Below, piece after piece: positions 48,726 to 60,259 of a stretch of DNA of 64,000 nucleotides. The notes beneath the pieces were generated by a model that saw only the letters and a list, made by a program, of their open reading frames with translations, searched no databases and was not told the origin of the DNA. The stretch is from NCBI GenBank assembly GCA_015680685.1, contig MNCI01026937.1:655793-719792 (forward strand), given 5' to 3'. Within the stretch, counting starts at the first letter, position 1. Every line of letters begins with the position of its first letter. This DNA is from Gnetum montanum. Taxonomy: Eukaryota; Streptophyta; Gnetopsida; Gnetales; Gnetaceae. Both the position numbers and the translations under genes were made by a program.

Positions 48726-49595
48726 TGATGAGTCATCAACCTGTCAGGCCCCCTAATGTTGGAGCCTTGATGTTGGATACCCAAAGTCAGAGCTAGGAAG
48801 CAATGTCAAATATCCAATGTCGTCTCCTCTAGGTTAGCCTATAAATATAAAACTTTGGTGCACGGTTGAGACATGATGTAGGGAAGATAGTTTTAGTTTT
48901 CAATTTTTGTTAGTGTTTCTAAGAGTCCTATTATTCCCAATGCATGCCTGTAGTGTGATGTTTATAATCGTATGGAATCTTTGTTCAAGTGTGACGTACT
49001 TGGACATGTTACGTGATTGGAAATAAAAATCAAGATTACTCCCATAATTGCAGCATCCACTTAGATTATTATTACTTTTAATTATTAATTATTTACTATT
49101 TCCTTTAGTTAACATTTCCATTTATTACTATTTATTATTCTTGTCATTAAGCATAATGTGTATGCCTTAATCATGAGTGTTTAAGTGTAAGTACTTGGTA
49201 ATCTAGTAGTGTATTATTTGGTAGACCTAGTGACATATACTTGGCAATCCCAAAAGTAGTATCATGAAGTCTAAGATGTATACGGATGATTAAGAGCAGA
49301 TACTCATTGCACGTAGGCTAGTTTAGATCTTATTTTTCATTAGTCATTAGCTTAGTTAATTTATCTCTTTATCATTATTAGGGGCATCATAGAATTAGAT
49401 AACATCATATGCCTCACTTTGGACTAAACCATACATGACAAAGCTACAACTAGTCCAAGTGGGAAGACAATGAACTATGATCAAATCCTAACAATCTAGA
49501 TGCCACAACTAGTCCCATCCATGAAATTTGATTGGATCATGCGTGAATGCTTGTGATTCATATGGTTGGGCATAGGGGTACCTCACCACTCATCA
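48726..49595 (+). repeat. 5' LTR of element E
   Basis: 870 bp, TGATGAGTCATCAACC to CCACTCATCA. TATAAATA lies at 48840-48847. Confidence 0.92.
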
Positions 49596-49596
49596 T

Positions 49597-49614
49597 TGGC
49601 ACTATTGCTAGGGA
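49597..49614 (+). other. Primer-binding site of element E
   Basis: TGGCACTATTGCTAGGGA, 13 of 18 with the tRNA-Asp complement. All five differences are transitions of the C-to-T/G-to-A type. Confidence 0.75.
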
Positions 49615-49730
49615 TGGTGCTAGTTATTTAGATTAGTTATATTATACACAATCATTGTAAAGGTATTAACGATATATCTTTCAGAAACTATTAGCTCACA
49701 CACATCATAAACCAACAATAATGTGTCTCT

Positions 49731-51965
49731 CACACGTAAGTGATAATGCACTGTATAGTGAATGCATTCATTGGAGAAATAATGAGATATATGATGATGA
49801 AGATTAGAGTGAACACTTTATGCAGGGGTTTCTTATGTTCATGATCACCTTGAAAACACCAAAGAAAACATTCACCTAAGATAGACAATCTTGGAGGAGA
49901 TGATGTAAGTCCTAAAATAGGGGAGGTCTTAAGGCCTAGGACCTCATTGAAACCAAAAAATGATAAATTAAGAAACCCTAGGGAACACCATAGAAGCCAT
50001 GGAAATCCTTCTAGTTCCTCATATTCCGCTTTCCTCTCAACATCTAGTTCTAATGAAGATGAACATAGGTATGAAGATAAAGTTCCATTAGCAAGGTGAA
50101 ATAAAAACAGATATCGAACCCATAGGAGAAATCCAAGATGTCATCATGAACATAGAAAACATCATCCTAATCAAATGCCTAGCAATAGAACTTCCCCTCA
50201 CAACCTGTTTGATGACAATGAACCCTTGTTGGCCACTAAGAGCCTAATGCATATCACAAAGGCCATTAAGATATCTCACAAGCATCACAAAACAAGTTTC
50301 CTACCTAAGCTTGACATGAATAATATTCCTAAATTTGCAGGAGGTTGTGATTTAGATCTGTAACATCATTTACAAAACTTCCATGATGCCTGTGCTTTCT
50401 ACAACATTGAAAATGGATGGAAAAAGAATAATCTCTTTCATAGGATACTAATTAATAGAGCCAAAGTGTGGTATTGATCATTGAGACCAAATTCAATTTG
50501 ATGATGGTCCACAATCCTGGAACTTTTCAATGAGAAATACCAAACCTATGTGAGGGTGTCCAATTTCAGAAGATAGATCCAAGAGTGGAAGCAAGAATAA
50601 CATGAACCCTTGGACATGGCCTTATATAGATATTATGCCTTACTAAATAGATTCCCAGGCCATGGTTTCTTCAAGGAAAGGTAACTTTTTTACATCATAG
50701 ATGGGCTCTGTAATGAAACAAAAAAAACCTTTGGGATGTATGCCCTAGGGCAATTGTACGAACTCCAAGTCCATTAGATCCAAGAGCTAATCAAGGAGAG
50801 ATATGCAAATGGAAGAATGTCAAGAAACATCAATGGGACCCAACTCTTCAATAGTAGGAGGTCCAAATCTATGGTAAGAAGAACAAAGCTACTCTCAATC
50901 AGGTGACTTTGCAATAAACCTTGCCAATACAAAAGTCTATTGATGAACTTGAAGCAAAGTTTAATAGGATGTCTAAATGGATATATGAAAACATTAAAAC
51001 TCTCATTGAGACAGTCAAGGAGAGGATCATGAAAAATAAGCTAGGTGATCACAATAAACAAAGGATATGGAACCAAGAAATAGCTAGGAACACTTTTCGG
51101 CAAATGGAAAAAAATGGCTAAAGAAAGTGAGGCTATAGACTCAACGACAAAATAAGATAATGGATGTAACATCTACATATATGACCATATGAAGGGCCAT
51201 TGCCTAGTCTTGTTGGCTTTACAGGAGTATTGGGCATGTGCCTTAAATCTGAAGTTTGTATAGAAGCACATGCCCAAGAGATTTCCTCTCCCACAAGGTA
51301 ATTATAGATAGTTCCACAACCAATCATACCATCCTAGGAGGACTTATTATCAACCTCAACATAGTCATCAACCACAGTGGCAACAACCATAATCATGGGG
51401 GAGGCCACCACAAAATTAGCCTTATCCCCCAAAACTGCATGAATATTATGTTCAACACCATGTTTCTCCAACTAGTTCTACATCCTCTACTTCAAATCAT
51501 CACTACCACTCTCTCGAGTACCATCAACCCTTGACATCTCCTAAAGGATCACCACCTTGTGCCTCTTACCATCTAGCCTGCCCTTGATATTCTCATACTC
51601 CACCTCATTATATGCCACCACCAAGGACACAAGAAGGTTTCACGTCACAATATCAATAGATGAATGTCTCTTGTGCTACAAATGTGCATAGACATCCTAA
51701 TACTAGTGGATCTCAATCGCAACATAGGAAATGTCCCTTCTAGAGAAAAGGCTATAAGTTGAAGCAAACTGTGCATGGGCCCACCACATCATCCAAGCTA
51801 GCACAATGCCAATCTAGTGCACCACCTTCCTTATCTCAACCACCATCCTCTGATCCTACACATGGGCCACCATCCATCATTACTCTAATCCCAAACCCAA
51901 CCAATGAATCTAATAGTGTGGGAAGACAAATAAATCCATGCATACCATATGATAATCAAGGGTAA
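49731..51965 (+). pseudogene. Element E gag
   Basis: ATG at 49731. The core at about 50317-50560 reads LDMNNIPKFAGGCDLDL, stop, HHLQNFHDACAFYNIENGWK, then WSTILELFNEKYQTYV, collinear with the gag of element B (NNISWFEGG.NVDPQNHLQAFHDAC). A second helical part (HEPLDMALYRYYALLNRFPG, about 50605) follows. The Pro/Tyr/His-rich tail covers 51320-51960. Stops are scattered through the frame. No protease motif (DLGSS) follows. Confidence 0.8.
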
Positions 51966-54142
51966 AATCATGGGCTAGACATGCATAATGTTAACACACC
52001 TCATACCCTGATCCACCATACATGTAACAATTAAGTGTGTAACTAATGATTTTTCTACCTAGCCACCACACCACCAATAGGCACCTAGTGGCTAGGGCAT
52101 GAACGGTTACCAATGTTTCATACATGCATGGATCCTATTTATCCACTTATTAATCCTTGTCATGGCCAAATGTTTAGTCATGGGGGTCACTCCCCATTCT
52201 AATCTTTAGGATTCTTAAGTGCTTTTCATCCTTTTGTTTTACAATTTTTTGTCATTTTCCTATTTCTTCCAATTTTTTCTAGTTTTTTTTTTTCATTTCT
52301 TTGTTGTGTAATCTCACTTTTGGATAAAATGATCATGTTGCCCATTGAGGTGAGATTTTATTTATGTTATCAAGTCATAAGGGACTAATTATTCAGACAT
52401 TGAGACCATGACATCCACCCACCCATTCCATTAACAAGAGGTTCTTACCTTGGTCATAATGATATTCTTTTCCATCATCCAACCTAATAATAAATCTACA
52501 ATCCTTGTGTCCAGATAGAAGAGTGTAGAACCAAGGTGAAATGTGAAGGGTGTGACCTCAAGGAGATTTGTGGATTCTCTTTGGCCACTTCTATATGTTC
52601 TATCATGTTGCTAAGGTTGTAACCATATCCTTGTAAATCTAATGAAAAATGGAAGTCAGAGTAACCTAAAAACATTGAATTAACTTTTGTGAGTCCCACT
52701 AGAAAGATAGGTATCCATGCATGAATGTCAGAAGCTTCTCAAAATTGCAAAAAAATAGAAAAAAAAAGAAAAGAAAAGAAAACACATGTGCCATAAATTA
52801 GCTCCTCCCTTGGAGAAAATGCCAAGTGATATTACTACTTACAACTCTGCTAGTCTTATGATTGTTTGCTGATGTGATGAAATGATGCAATGTCATTTCA
52901 ATGTGGTTTGGACTTGGTTTGAATCTTGGAAAAAAGGACTCATGATTATTTAACCATTAATAGCACACAAAGTTTCATTGTGACCATGGTAAGCCACCTC
53001 ATGTCCCAATTTCTGTAATCCTTTCTACAGTCCATCTCATCTCATTGGCTGTGTGATCCTAACTTGTGGTTTTTTGTAACATAGAGTTATTATCTCAAAT
53101 TTGTGGTTTTAACATGTGTGTTTTTTTTCACAGGTATGCATTGCATTCAACCCCTTTAGTGCCTACAAATATTTTTAGGTATGGTTATACAAGGGCATCA
53201 TAGGCTAGATCCTACTTTGGGGAGGACCCACTTGTGTAACTTTTGTGACTTGTACTTGCTTGACACAACCACATCATTCTTAACCTTCCATGTGCTTCAT
53301 TGTTACATTTTTTGTTTCCTTTTTTTATGTAACTTTGATTTCAATGTCCTTTTTCTTGCTCATTCTAGTACTTTTCACATTGATGTCTCCACCTTCTTAC
53401 ACTTATGGTGCCTCAAACTAATTTTCCACTTATCGCAAAACTATGAACCTAACCTCAAACCTTCCAACCAATCATAGAGCTTTAGTTTTCATGTTCAATT
53501 ACCCCATTTTGTGATTATTCATGGACCCCAACATTGACTTCCTGATGTCGAGTTGAATGTGACATCTAGTACCCAACATTGGGTTACATAAAAACTATAT
53601 ATATGAACCTTGTGATGCCCAAATTTCATTTTCATCATTTTCAACTAGGGGAGTTGTTTAAATTTTCTCTCATGACTTAAGAGCTCTGCACACCCACTTT
53701 CCACTTGCAATATTTGGCTTTCTACCACTATGATTTCTATGCCATTTGAACCTACCTGAACCTAGAGTGTTCAATTTAGTTGTGGGGGGTGCTTGTGTGT
53801 GAGACTTGTGCCAAATTGACAAAATTTGCTATTGCCCAGAGGGTATTATAAGGGTAAGAATGTTAAAAAATTTAGGTGTTATAATGAATAATCAATTGTA
53901 TTAATGCTAGAAACATTAATTTTTCCACCTAAGGGACCATAATCATCATAACAAGCCACACACATAAGGAAAAAAAATCAACTGTGCAAGGTTGTACAAG
54001 GAGATAGACACTTTTTGGAAACTTTTCTAAATTGCAATCATACGAACTAAGAACTTAATGAACTAAGGTAGCAAGTAAGGTATAAACTGATTAATGATAA
54101 AGAATATAACCTTAGTAAGAATTGATCTTTGTTTGATTGTAG
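51966..54142 (+). other. Element E spacer between gag and ORF3
   Basis: Non-coding. Holds two purine motifs that copy the PPT: TTTAGTCATGGGGGT (52173-52187) and TTTAGTTGTGGGGGG (53775-53789). A block around 52540-52580 matches the post-integrase spacer of element D. CCAACATTG...GATGTCGA text at 53530-53580 resembles LTR-U3 sequence. Confidence 0.6.
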
Positions 54143-56842
54143 ATGACCCCAAAAAGAGGTGCACAGGGAGAACCTTCTTAAAGATCACCTAAACACCCAA
54201 CAGATGGCTAAGACTAGTAGGGTGAGCTGGAAAAACATCAAGAGTAGGAAGCCTAATCTTTTAGCATCCATCAAAAGGCCCCTGCTATTGGACAGTTGGT
54301 CCAAGGAGAGGCTATAGAACCACCAAGTCCCATTATGTTGCCCCCTAATTGCCTTATGGCCATTCAAGAAAGGTCCATGTTAACTTCGATAATTATGGAA
54401 ACAAACTTTAGACTATTCATGGAGTTCTCTCTAGAAGCAGTTTGAACGCAACTTAAGGCATCACCTTTGTGGCCCATTCTTACAGATAGTGGCAAGTGGT
54501 ACCTTGGTGAGACTTATCAATTCTGGCGCAACAAAGATAAGGGAACCACTATCAAAATTTGTGAAGTTAATATCTCTTTCTCAATTAAGGAAATTATAGT
54601 AGCTCTAAATTTGCCAAATGAAGAGGCTAAGGTAGCCCATCTGTTCACCAAATTTGACCCTGATACCAAAAAATTGTAGTTGAAATAGGCATATAGCAAA
54701 GAAGATAAAACATATAATGACCTAACTCTAGAGGAGAGGACATATTTCAAGATTGGTATATATCATCTGTTTCCCACCAAAGGGCTCAATTGAATTTCAA
54801 CATATGTGGCTAAGGGAAGTGCTATCTTAATGGAAAAATATGTGACCAATCTTCCCCAATTCTACTTCATTGAAATTAAATGATGGTTAGAAGAGAAAAA
54901 GGTAGGGAAACTAATACTCCCATTCCCTTGCCTAATTAGAAGGTTATGCAAATGCGCTAGAATCTTGGGATATATGAATGATATCACCAAGAAGGCTTAG
55001 AATTCCTCCTTCACCAAACTCCTCAAACCTGTAGCACTAAGAAAAGATCTTGATGAAGAGCAAGGATCAGAGAAGGAAGTAGAGCCTGAAGTAGAAGTAT
55101 AACATGAGCCTAAACAACACCTAGAAACACAGGCTCTACCACCACCACCACCACAAGATTATAGGCCCTCAATGAGCCATTTATAAAAGATCATCGAAGC
55201 TATTATCTGGGGAAGCAGGGATGAGTCCAATCTCTTTAGAGTGATTAATGATGCCATATAGCCCATTTTTAGCTGATCCAACAAGGGGGGAGATCTCATT
55301 ACAATTAGGAGAAGGATCCTAGTGGTCTAGGAAAATCTCTGGGAATGTCACATCTTTCTAGGTGATGCTTGAAACTAGAGAAGGTGCCATAGTTATGATA
55401 ATGCAACATCAGGGTGCAGAAAACGTAGCATAAGTAATCACAAATCATATCAAAGAATCATTCAATGTGCCTGTTGTGTCCCCAGTAGATCTTACTGGGA
55501 CCAGAGATGCATAGATGCTAGTTAGGACTTCAATGACTCTTGTAGTACATGAGGATGTATTAGATCGACTACTGCAGATGGGGTAAGTGATGACTACCTT
55601 ATTTAACATCCTTAATGATGTCACTGCAACATAGTCAAACCTCATCACTGCTAAAGGAAAGTTGGTCATGGTTGAATTCAGGGTAGAACATGTAGAAGTA
55701 GAAGTACAAAGACTACAATAAGAGCTAGTTGCCTTGAGAGTTAAACAACAGGATCCTATCCATTTTGTTGCACTTGACTAGTTAGAACAATTCAAGATGG
55801 AGTAGTTGGCCAAGTTGATCAAGGAGAGAGCAACTACAGAATAAGAAAAATAGAAAGTAGTCTAGAATGCCTCTACTGCTAATGCACAATCCCATGCATA
55901 CAAAAAGGTATTGACCATCACACAAGAAGAAAACAAGCTACTCACCATTAAAAATTCAAGGTTGACCATAGTTGAAAAGCAAAAGAACATTCTTGAGAAG
56001 AGAATCCACCACTTGAGAGAAAAATTGGTGAGGGTCAACCAGAACATCAGTAGATTGGCCAGAGAGAACAAAACCCTTTTAATGGAGGAGGTCCATTCTA
56101 TTCATTAGAAATCAGCAATTGAAATTAGCGCATGGTAGAATGAGGCCAAGAAGCATGAGAAATTGAAGGAACACTTCTGCGACCAAGTAGGCATGTACAA
56201 ATAAATAAATGAAAAAGAGATTCAGATGGCCCAAGCCCACATTAGCTCCTTGTCAGCACAAAATCCTAAGTGGCAGCCAATTTTGGATAGTTATGCATTG
56301 GTCCACTATGAGAAAGTAAAGAATAAAGACCTGCAGATCGAAGATTTCAAAGAATACATGGCGTTGGCACCTTAGATATGCCAATCTTGCCATGTGAATA
56401 ATAGGTTCACCTCAGAACAAGTTGGAGAAGTAGGTAGCGACCACATATGCATTATACAAAAAAGAGTTTGTAGATTGAAAAGATGCTTTGCAGAAGCTAC
56501 ATGTGCCAAACTTAAAATTGGAAGTGGTTAAAGGACATCACCTCAAACCTAGCTAGAAAATTAATAGATTATCATGAACTCAGAGAAAAGGATAGGGCCT
56601 TTGAGGAGGAATGACGATAGTTTACAGCTTGGTATGTAAAGGCTAATTAGATGTTCCTGCAATTGCCATGTCCTTGGGATGTACCAATTTCAACACACAT
56701 TGGATCAGCAACCTGGATGGTACACAACCCAAGGATAGAAGAGGAAAAGTTGTAGGTGTTTCATGATCATTAAAAATTTCACAAGCTTGGCAATAAAGGG
56801 AAGCAACTAATGGAGGATCCACCTCCTTTAGGCATCACATGA
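54143..56842 (+). pseudogene. Accessory ORF3 of element E (best preserved copy)
   Basis: Starts ATGACCCCAAAAAG at 54143. About 54450-54680: PILTDSGKWYLGETYQFWRN, then TTIKICEVNISFSIKEIIVA and LNLPNEEAKVAHLFTKF. At about 54750-54960: YFKIGIYHLFPTKGLN, ISTYVAKGSAILMEKYVTNL, PFPCLIRRLCKCARI. These match the architecture of the 'putative plant transposon protein' region (F..+....HL.P......S.....L...L......N....+..E+....LPFP.LI..LC). A Pro-rich linker is at about 55140. From 55620 to 56375 it is coiled coil (NSRLTIVEKQKNILEKRIHH). A frame change near 56375 leads into a further coil and an end block CPWDVPIS (about 56680), with a stop at 56840-56842. Several stops. No signal peptide or clear membrane span, so a classical envelope is not supported. 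Confidence 0.65.
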
Positions 56843-57014
56843 GTTTCCTAGTTTTTATCTTATAACACTATGTCCCATTTTTGTACTACAAAACTATGGC
56901 ATGTAAGAGTCAATTGTTTTGTTTGTTGTTTAAGTTAGTCAATAATCCCATGCCTTCCCAATATTTTGTAAAGAACTTTTTCCTCATTTTGTTTAACTTG
57001 AGGAAAATTTTTCA

Positions 57015-57030
57015 TTTAGTCATGGGGGTA
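57015..57030 (+). other. Polypurine tract of element E
   Basis: TTTAGTCATGGGGGTA directly abuts the 3' LTR at 57031. This is the expected plus-strand primer. Confidence 0.8.
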
Positions 57031-57884
57031 TGACGAGTCATTAATTTGTCAGGCCTCAATGTTAGATACCTAACATCAGAGCTAGGAAGTGATGTTCGAC
57101 ATTCAATGTCATCTCCTCTGGGTTAGCCTATAAATATAGCACTTGGGTGCACAATTGAGACATGATGTAGGGAAGATAGTTTTAGTTTTTGGTTTTTGTT
57201 AGTCTCTTTTAGAGTCCTGTTATTCCTAGTACATGCCCACAGTGTGATGTTTGTAATCATATGATACCTTTATTTGAGTGTGATGTACTTGGACATAATA
57301 GATGACTGAAAATAGAGATCAAGATTACTCCCATCATTGCAGCATCCACTTAGATCATTATTGCTTTTAATTATTAATTATTTACTATTTCCTTTAGTTT
57401 ACATTTTCATTTATTGATATTTATTATTCTTTTCATTAAGTGGAATGCGTATGCCTTAATCACGAGTGTTTAAGTGTAAGTACTTGGTAATCTAGCAGTT
57501 TATTGTTTGGCAAACCTAGTGACGTACACTTGCCAATCCCAAAAGTAGTCTCATGAAGTTGAAGATGTATATAGATGATTAAGAGAGGATACTCATAGCA
57601 CATAGGCTAGTTTAGATCTTATTTTCCGTTATTCATTAGCTTAGTTAATTTATCTCTTTATCATCATTAAGAGTAGCATAGAATTAGACAACATTCTATG
57701 CCTCACTTTGGACTAAATCATACGTGACAAAGCTATCACTAGTCCAAGTGGAAAGATAGTGAATAATGATCAAAGCCTAACAATTTAGATGCCACAATTA
57801 GTCCCATCCATGGAATTCATTCGGATTGTGCGTGAACACTTGTGATTCATATGGTTGGGCATAGGGGTATCTCATCGCTCATCA
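57031..57884 (+). repeat. 3' LTR of element E
   Basis: 854 bp, TGACGAGTCATTAATT to ATCGCTCATCA, followed by GGTAA. A short deletion relative to the 5' LTR removes the CCCCTAATG-type bases. Confidence 0.92.
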
Positions 57885-57889
57885 GGTAA

Positions 57890-58427
57890 TAAGATTAGGA
57901 TTGATTCTTATTCATTATAGCACTTTGACTTAGATTAGATTTAATTTCCATGCAATTTTATTTTCATGTACTTAGTTAATATTTACATTTCCATGCATAT
58001 TAATTAAGCACATAAGTATGACCGCTTTGAGCATGCGTATGACTCTTGGTAATCCCAACAATGCTTAACATTTGGTAACCTAGCAATATTATACATGTTC
58101 AGGATGTGCATGGAAAGTGGGATCAGATACCTATGTTAGGGTGGTTGATTATTAATTAGCAATTAGATTAGTTGAATTGATTATAAATTGAGTTTCAACC
58201 TATTGTTATTAGTAGAAAAATAAAATATAAAATAATAAAAATCATATGCCTCACTCTGGACTAAATCATATGAAGTTACCACTAGTCCAAGTGGGAAGAC
58301 AACGAACTACGATTAAGGCATAGCAATCTAGATGCCGCAACTAGTCCCATTCATAGAATTTGACTAGATCATGTGTGAACACTTATGATTCGTACGGTTG
58401 GGCATATGGGTACCTCATTGCTCATCA
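57890..58427 (+). repeat. 5' LTR of element F, second part
   Basis: Continues from 48725 after element E and one GGTAA copy, ending TACCTCATTGCTCATCA at 58427, with a PBS after it. Confidence 0.88.
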
Positions 58428-58428
58428 T

Positions 58429-58446
58429 TAGCATTGTTGCCAAGGA
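58429..58446 (+). other. Primer-binding site of element F
   Basis: TAGCATTGTTGCCAAGGA, 12 of 18 with the tRNA-Asp complement. All six differences are transitions. Confidence 0.68.
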
Positions 58447-58559
58447 TGCTGATAGTTATCTAGATTTGTTATATCACAAACAATCACTGTATAAGTATTA
58501 ATGATTTATCTTTAGAAAACATTAATATTTTAAGTCACACACATTATAAAAAAAAAACC

Positions 58560-58709
58560 ATGTCTTCTTCACACAAGACCAATAATGCATCGTATGATGA
58601 GAACACTCGTAGGAGAAATGATAGGATATATATTGAAGAAAATTGAAGTGAACAAACTCAAATAGGGATTTCCTATGCTCATTTAGATCCTTACTACACT
58701 CAAAGACTA
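58560..58709 (+). pseudogene. Element F gag N-terminus, cut by the Tat element
   Basis: ATG at 58560 reads MSSSHKTNNASYDENTRRRN, then DRIYIEEN, a stop, and GISYAHLDPYYTQRL, aligning with the start of the element E gag (49731 onward). It ends abruptly at 58709 where the Tat LTR begins. The rest of F should lie right of the window. Confidence 0.72.
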
Positions 58710-59477
58710 TGTAACGACGGAAAACGTCGGTTGCTGGAAAGTACCAAATGAAAATCCGTGTACAAAGTCTTAACCACGGATTCGTGCGAGGGCCGTGCTG
58801 GAGAAAATGAATCCGCGGTGCCCTGAACGGTCTTGTCAATCAGACAGGGACTTACTCAATCAGTAAATCAACGAATATTGAGATATTATGTGTATTATAT
58901 AGATATTCCGCAAAACAAATTGATTCGACGAATCGAAAAAGGAGTAGAAAACGATGTAAATAAATTGAAATAATGACGACGTCAACATGACAAGGAGGAT
59001 CAGATTTAAGAAGGATGCGTAATTCCAAAATCTATGTTTTGACTTGAAGAATGAGAATATTGTATATAAATTTCCAATGGCAAACTCCGCTTATCTTGTG
59101 CGAAGCGTACACAAAATAACAAGAAAACTGTTCAACAAGGAGTACAGAATGAAGCTCGGTCTACCTCGTAAGCCAAAGATGGGATGCAAGGAAGGTCAAG
59201 TCTGGATGTCTATCGACCAACTGTTTCTGATCAATAGATCTTGCCAACCACACCAGATGATCTCTTGATCTCTGATCTGCTCCCTTTGCCTTCGGTAGTC
59301 CCTGCTCAAAACTGCCAATGATCGCCAATGGAGAGAACTGTATTTTCGCCAAAGGACTGATCGCTCTTGCTGCCAATGCTCAAGAAAATGTCTTTTGTCT
59401 CTGCTCAAAAGGTGATAGTTGCCAAAAAAGCCTAAGATGAAGATGATCTCCTTCTCCTCTTTCTTTGCCAACTGGAG

Positions 59478-59485
59478 TATTTATA
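59478..59485 (-). promoter_or_regulatory. TATA box of the Tat LTR
   Basis: The minus strand reads CCTATAAATACTC. A transcription start would be expected about 30 bases further, near 59450. Position within the LTR fits a U3 promoter. Confidence 0.6.
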
Positions 59486-59650
59486 GGTTTGGTAGTACGT
59501 GGAGAAGGCACGGCCCTGATGACATATGTCTCGAACCTTCAAAATACTGTTAACTTGGCAAACTTTATGTTGAAACTGTTCATGTCGCATCATGTCTTTT
59601 GGAAAAGGGGGCAAGGTATGCTCTCAACCACTTTTGCCGAAGCCGCTTCA

Positions 59651-60090
59651 GGATTACGCACAATACGCTCATTAGCGTATTGTGTGTGTGGATAGTTGGT
59701 GAGTATTTGGTACTGCTTTAGCCAGATTTACGCTGTATTACGCTTGTTTACGCTGCGTTGTGTGGCAGAGCGTAATAGAGCATGCAAGTAGTTGATTCAA
59801 GTTGTTTTACGCTCTTTTACGCTGCAGAGCGTAATGGAGCGTAAAAATGGTCAACTTTACAATAAATTACGCTTATTTACGCTGTGTAGCGTAATGAGTG
59901 TAAAGTGACCAATCTGTAAAAAAGAAGAAATCAATCTGCTACGCTTCCTTGGACTCTGACTTTGCTTTCCTTAAAGCTCATTACGCTGCTCTGCGTAACG
60001 CAGCGTAAACTTAGCCTTTTGACATAGGGCTATGTTAAGTAGATTTACGCTGAGCGACACTACGCTATGTTGCGTAATGTAGCGTAAAGA
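59651..60090. repeat. Palindromic TACGC/GCGTA site array in Tat U3
   Basis: About 22 TACGC or GCGTA pentamers lie in about 440 bp, mostly within TTTACGCT or AGCGTAA(T/A). Many pair as inverted repeats, such as AATACGCT-CATT-AGCGTATT (59662-59681) and TTTTACGCTGCAGAGCGTAA (from about 59815). It lies 170-600 bp upstream of the TATA box. Confidence 0.88.
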
Positions 60091-60245
60091 GAGAAAACAA
60101 AGTAAGGTCGAAATTTGTAAGAAACTTGGAGACTTGATGTTGCGCGCCTCTTTGCCTCATTCTGTCTTCTGGATTTTTGTAGCAAACTTTCACCTGAATC
60201 GTGAATGTTTGCCTTAGGCCGATTCGCAATTTCTACGGTGTTTCA

Positions 60246-60259
60246 ATGGCCCCTCTTTG
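60246..60259 (-). other. Polypurine tract of the Tat element
   Basis: The minus strand reads CAAAGAGGGGCCAT immediately before the 3' LTR start TGAAACACCG. Confidence 0.78.

Larger units (their letters stand above)
48721..57889 (+). mobile_element. Element E: gag + ORF3 Athila-like element without pol
   Basis: Perfect duplications GGTAA (48721-48725 and 57885-57889) flank LTRs 48726-49595 and 57031-57884. Internal plus-strand order is PBS, gag (49731 to about 51960), spacer (51970-54142), ORF3 (54143-56842), PPT, 3' LTR. The whole pro-RT-RNase H-integrase block is missing at about 51960-52200. Such an element would depend on a full relative for RT and integrase. The LTRs differ by many transitions, so the insertion is old. 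Confidence 0.93.
58710..60245 (-). repeat. 3' LTR of a Tat-lineage element
   Basis: 1536 bp, TGTAACGACGG to CTACGGTGTTTCA, bounded on the inner side by a polypurine tract. The left flank GACTA (58705-58709) should be the target duplication. A TATA box on minus (TATAAATA, 59478-59485) places U3 at about 60245-59510 and R/U5 below it. It is GC-richer with many CpGs, in contrast to the older LTRs. Open frames inside it (for example 59044-59268) have no recognisable product. Confidence 0.82.

Noticed and set aside
54143-56842. Calling ORF3 an envelope protein
   Set aside because: No signal peptide, membrane anchor or cleavage-like site is visible in any copy. Position alone is not enough.
59044-59695. 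Short open frames in the Tat LTR as genes
   Set aside because: They overlap in several frames, have no motif, and lie in the R/U5 and U3 of an LTR.
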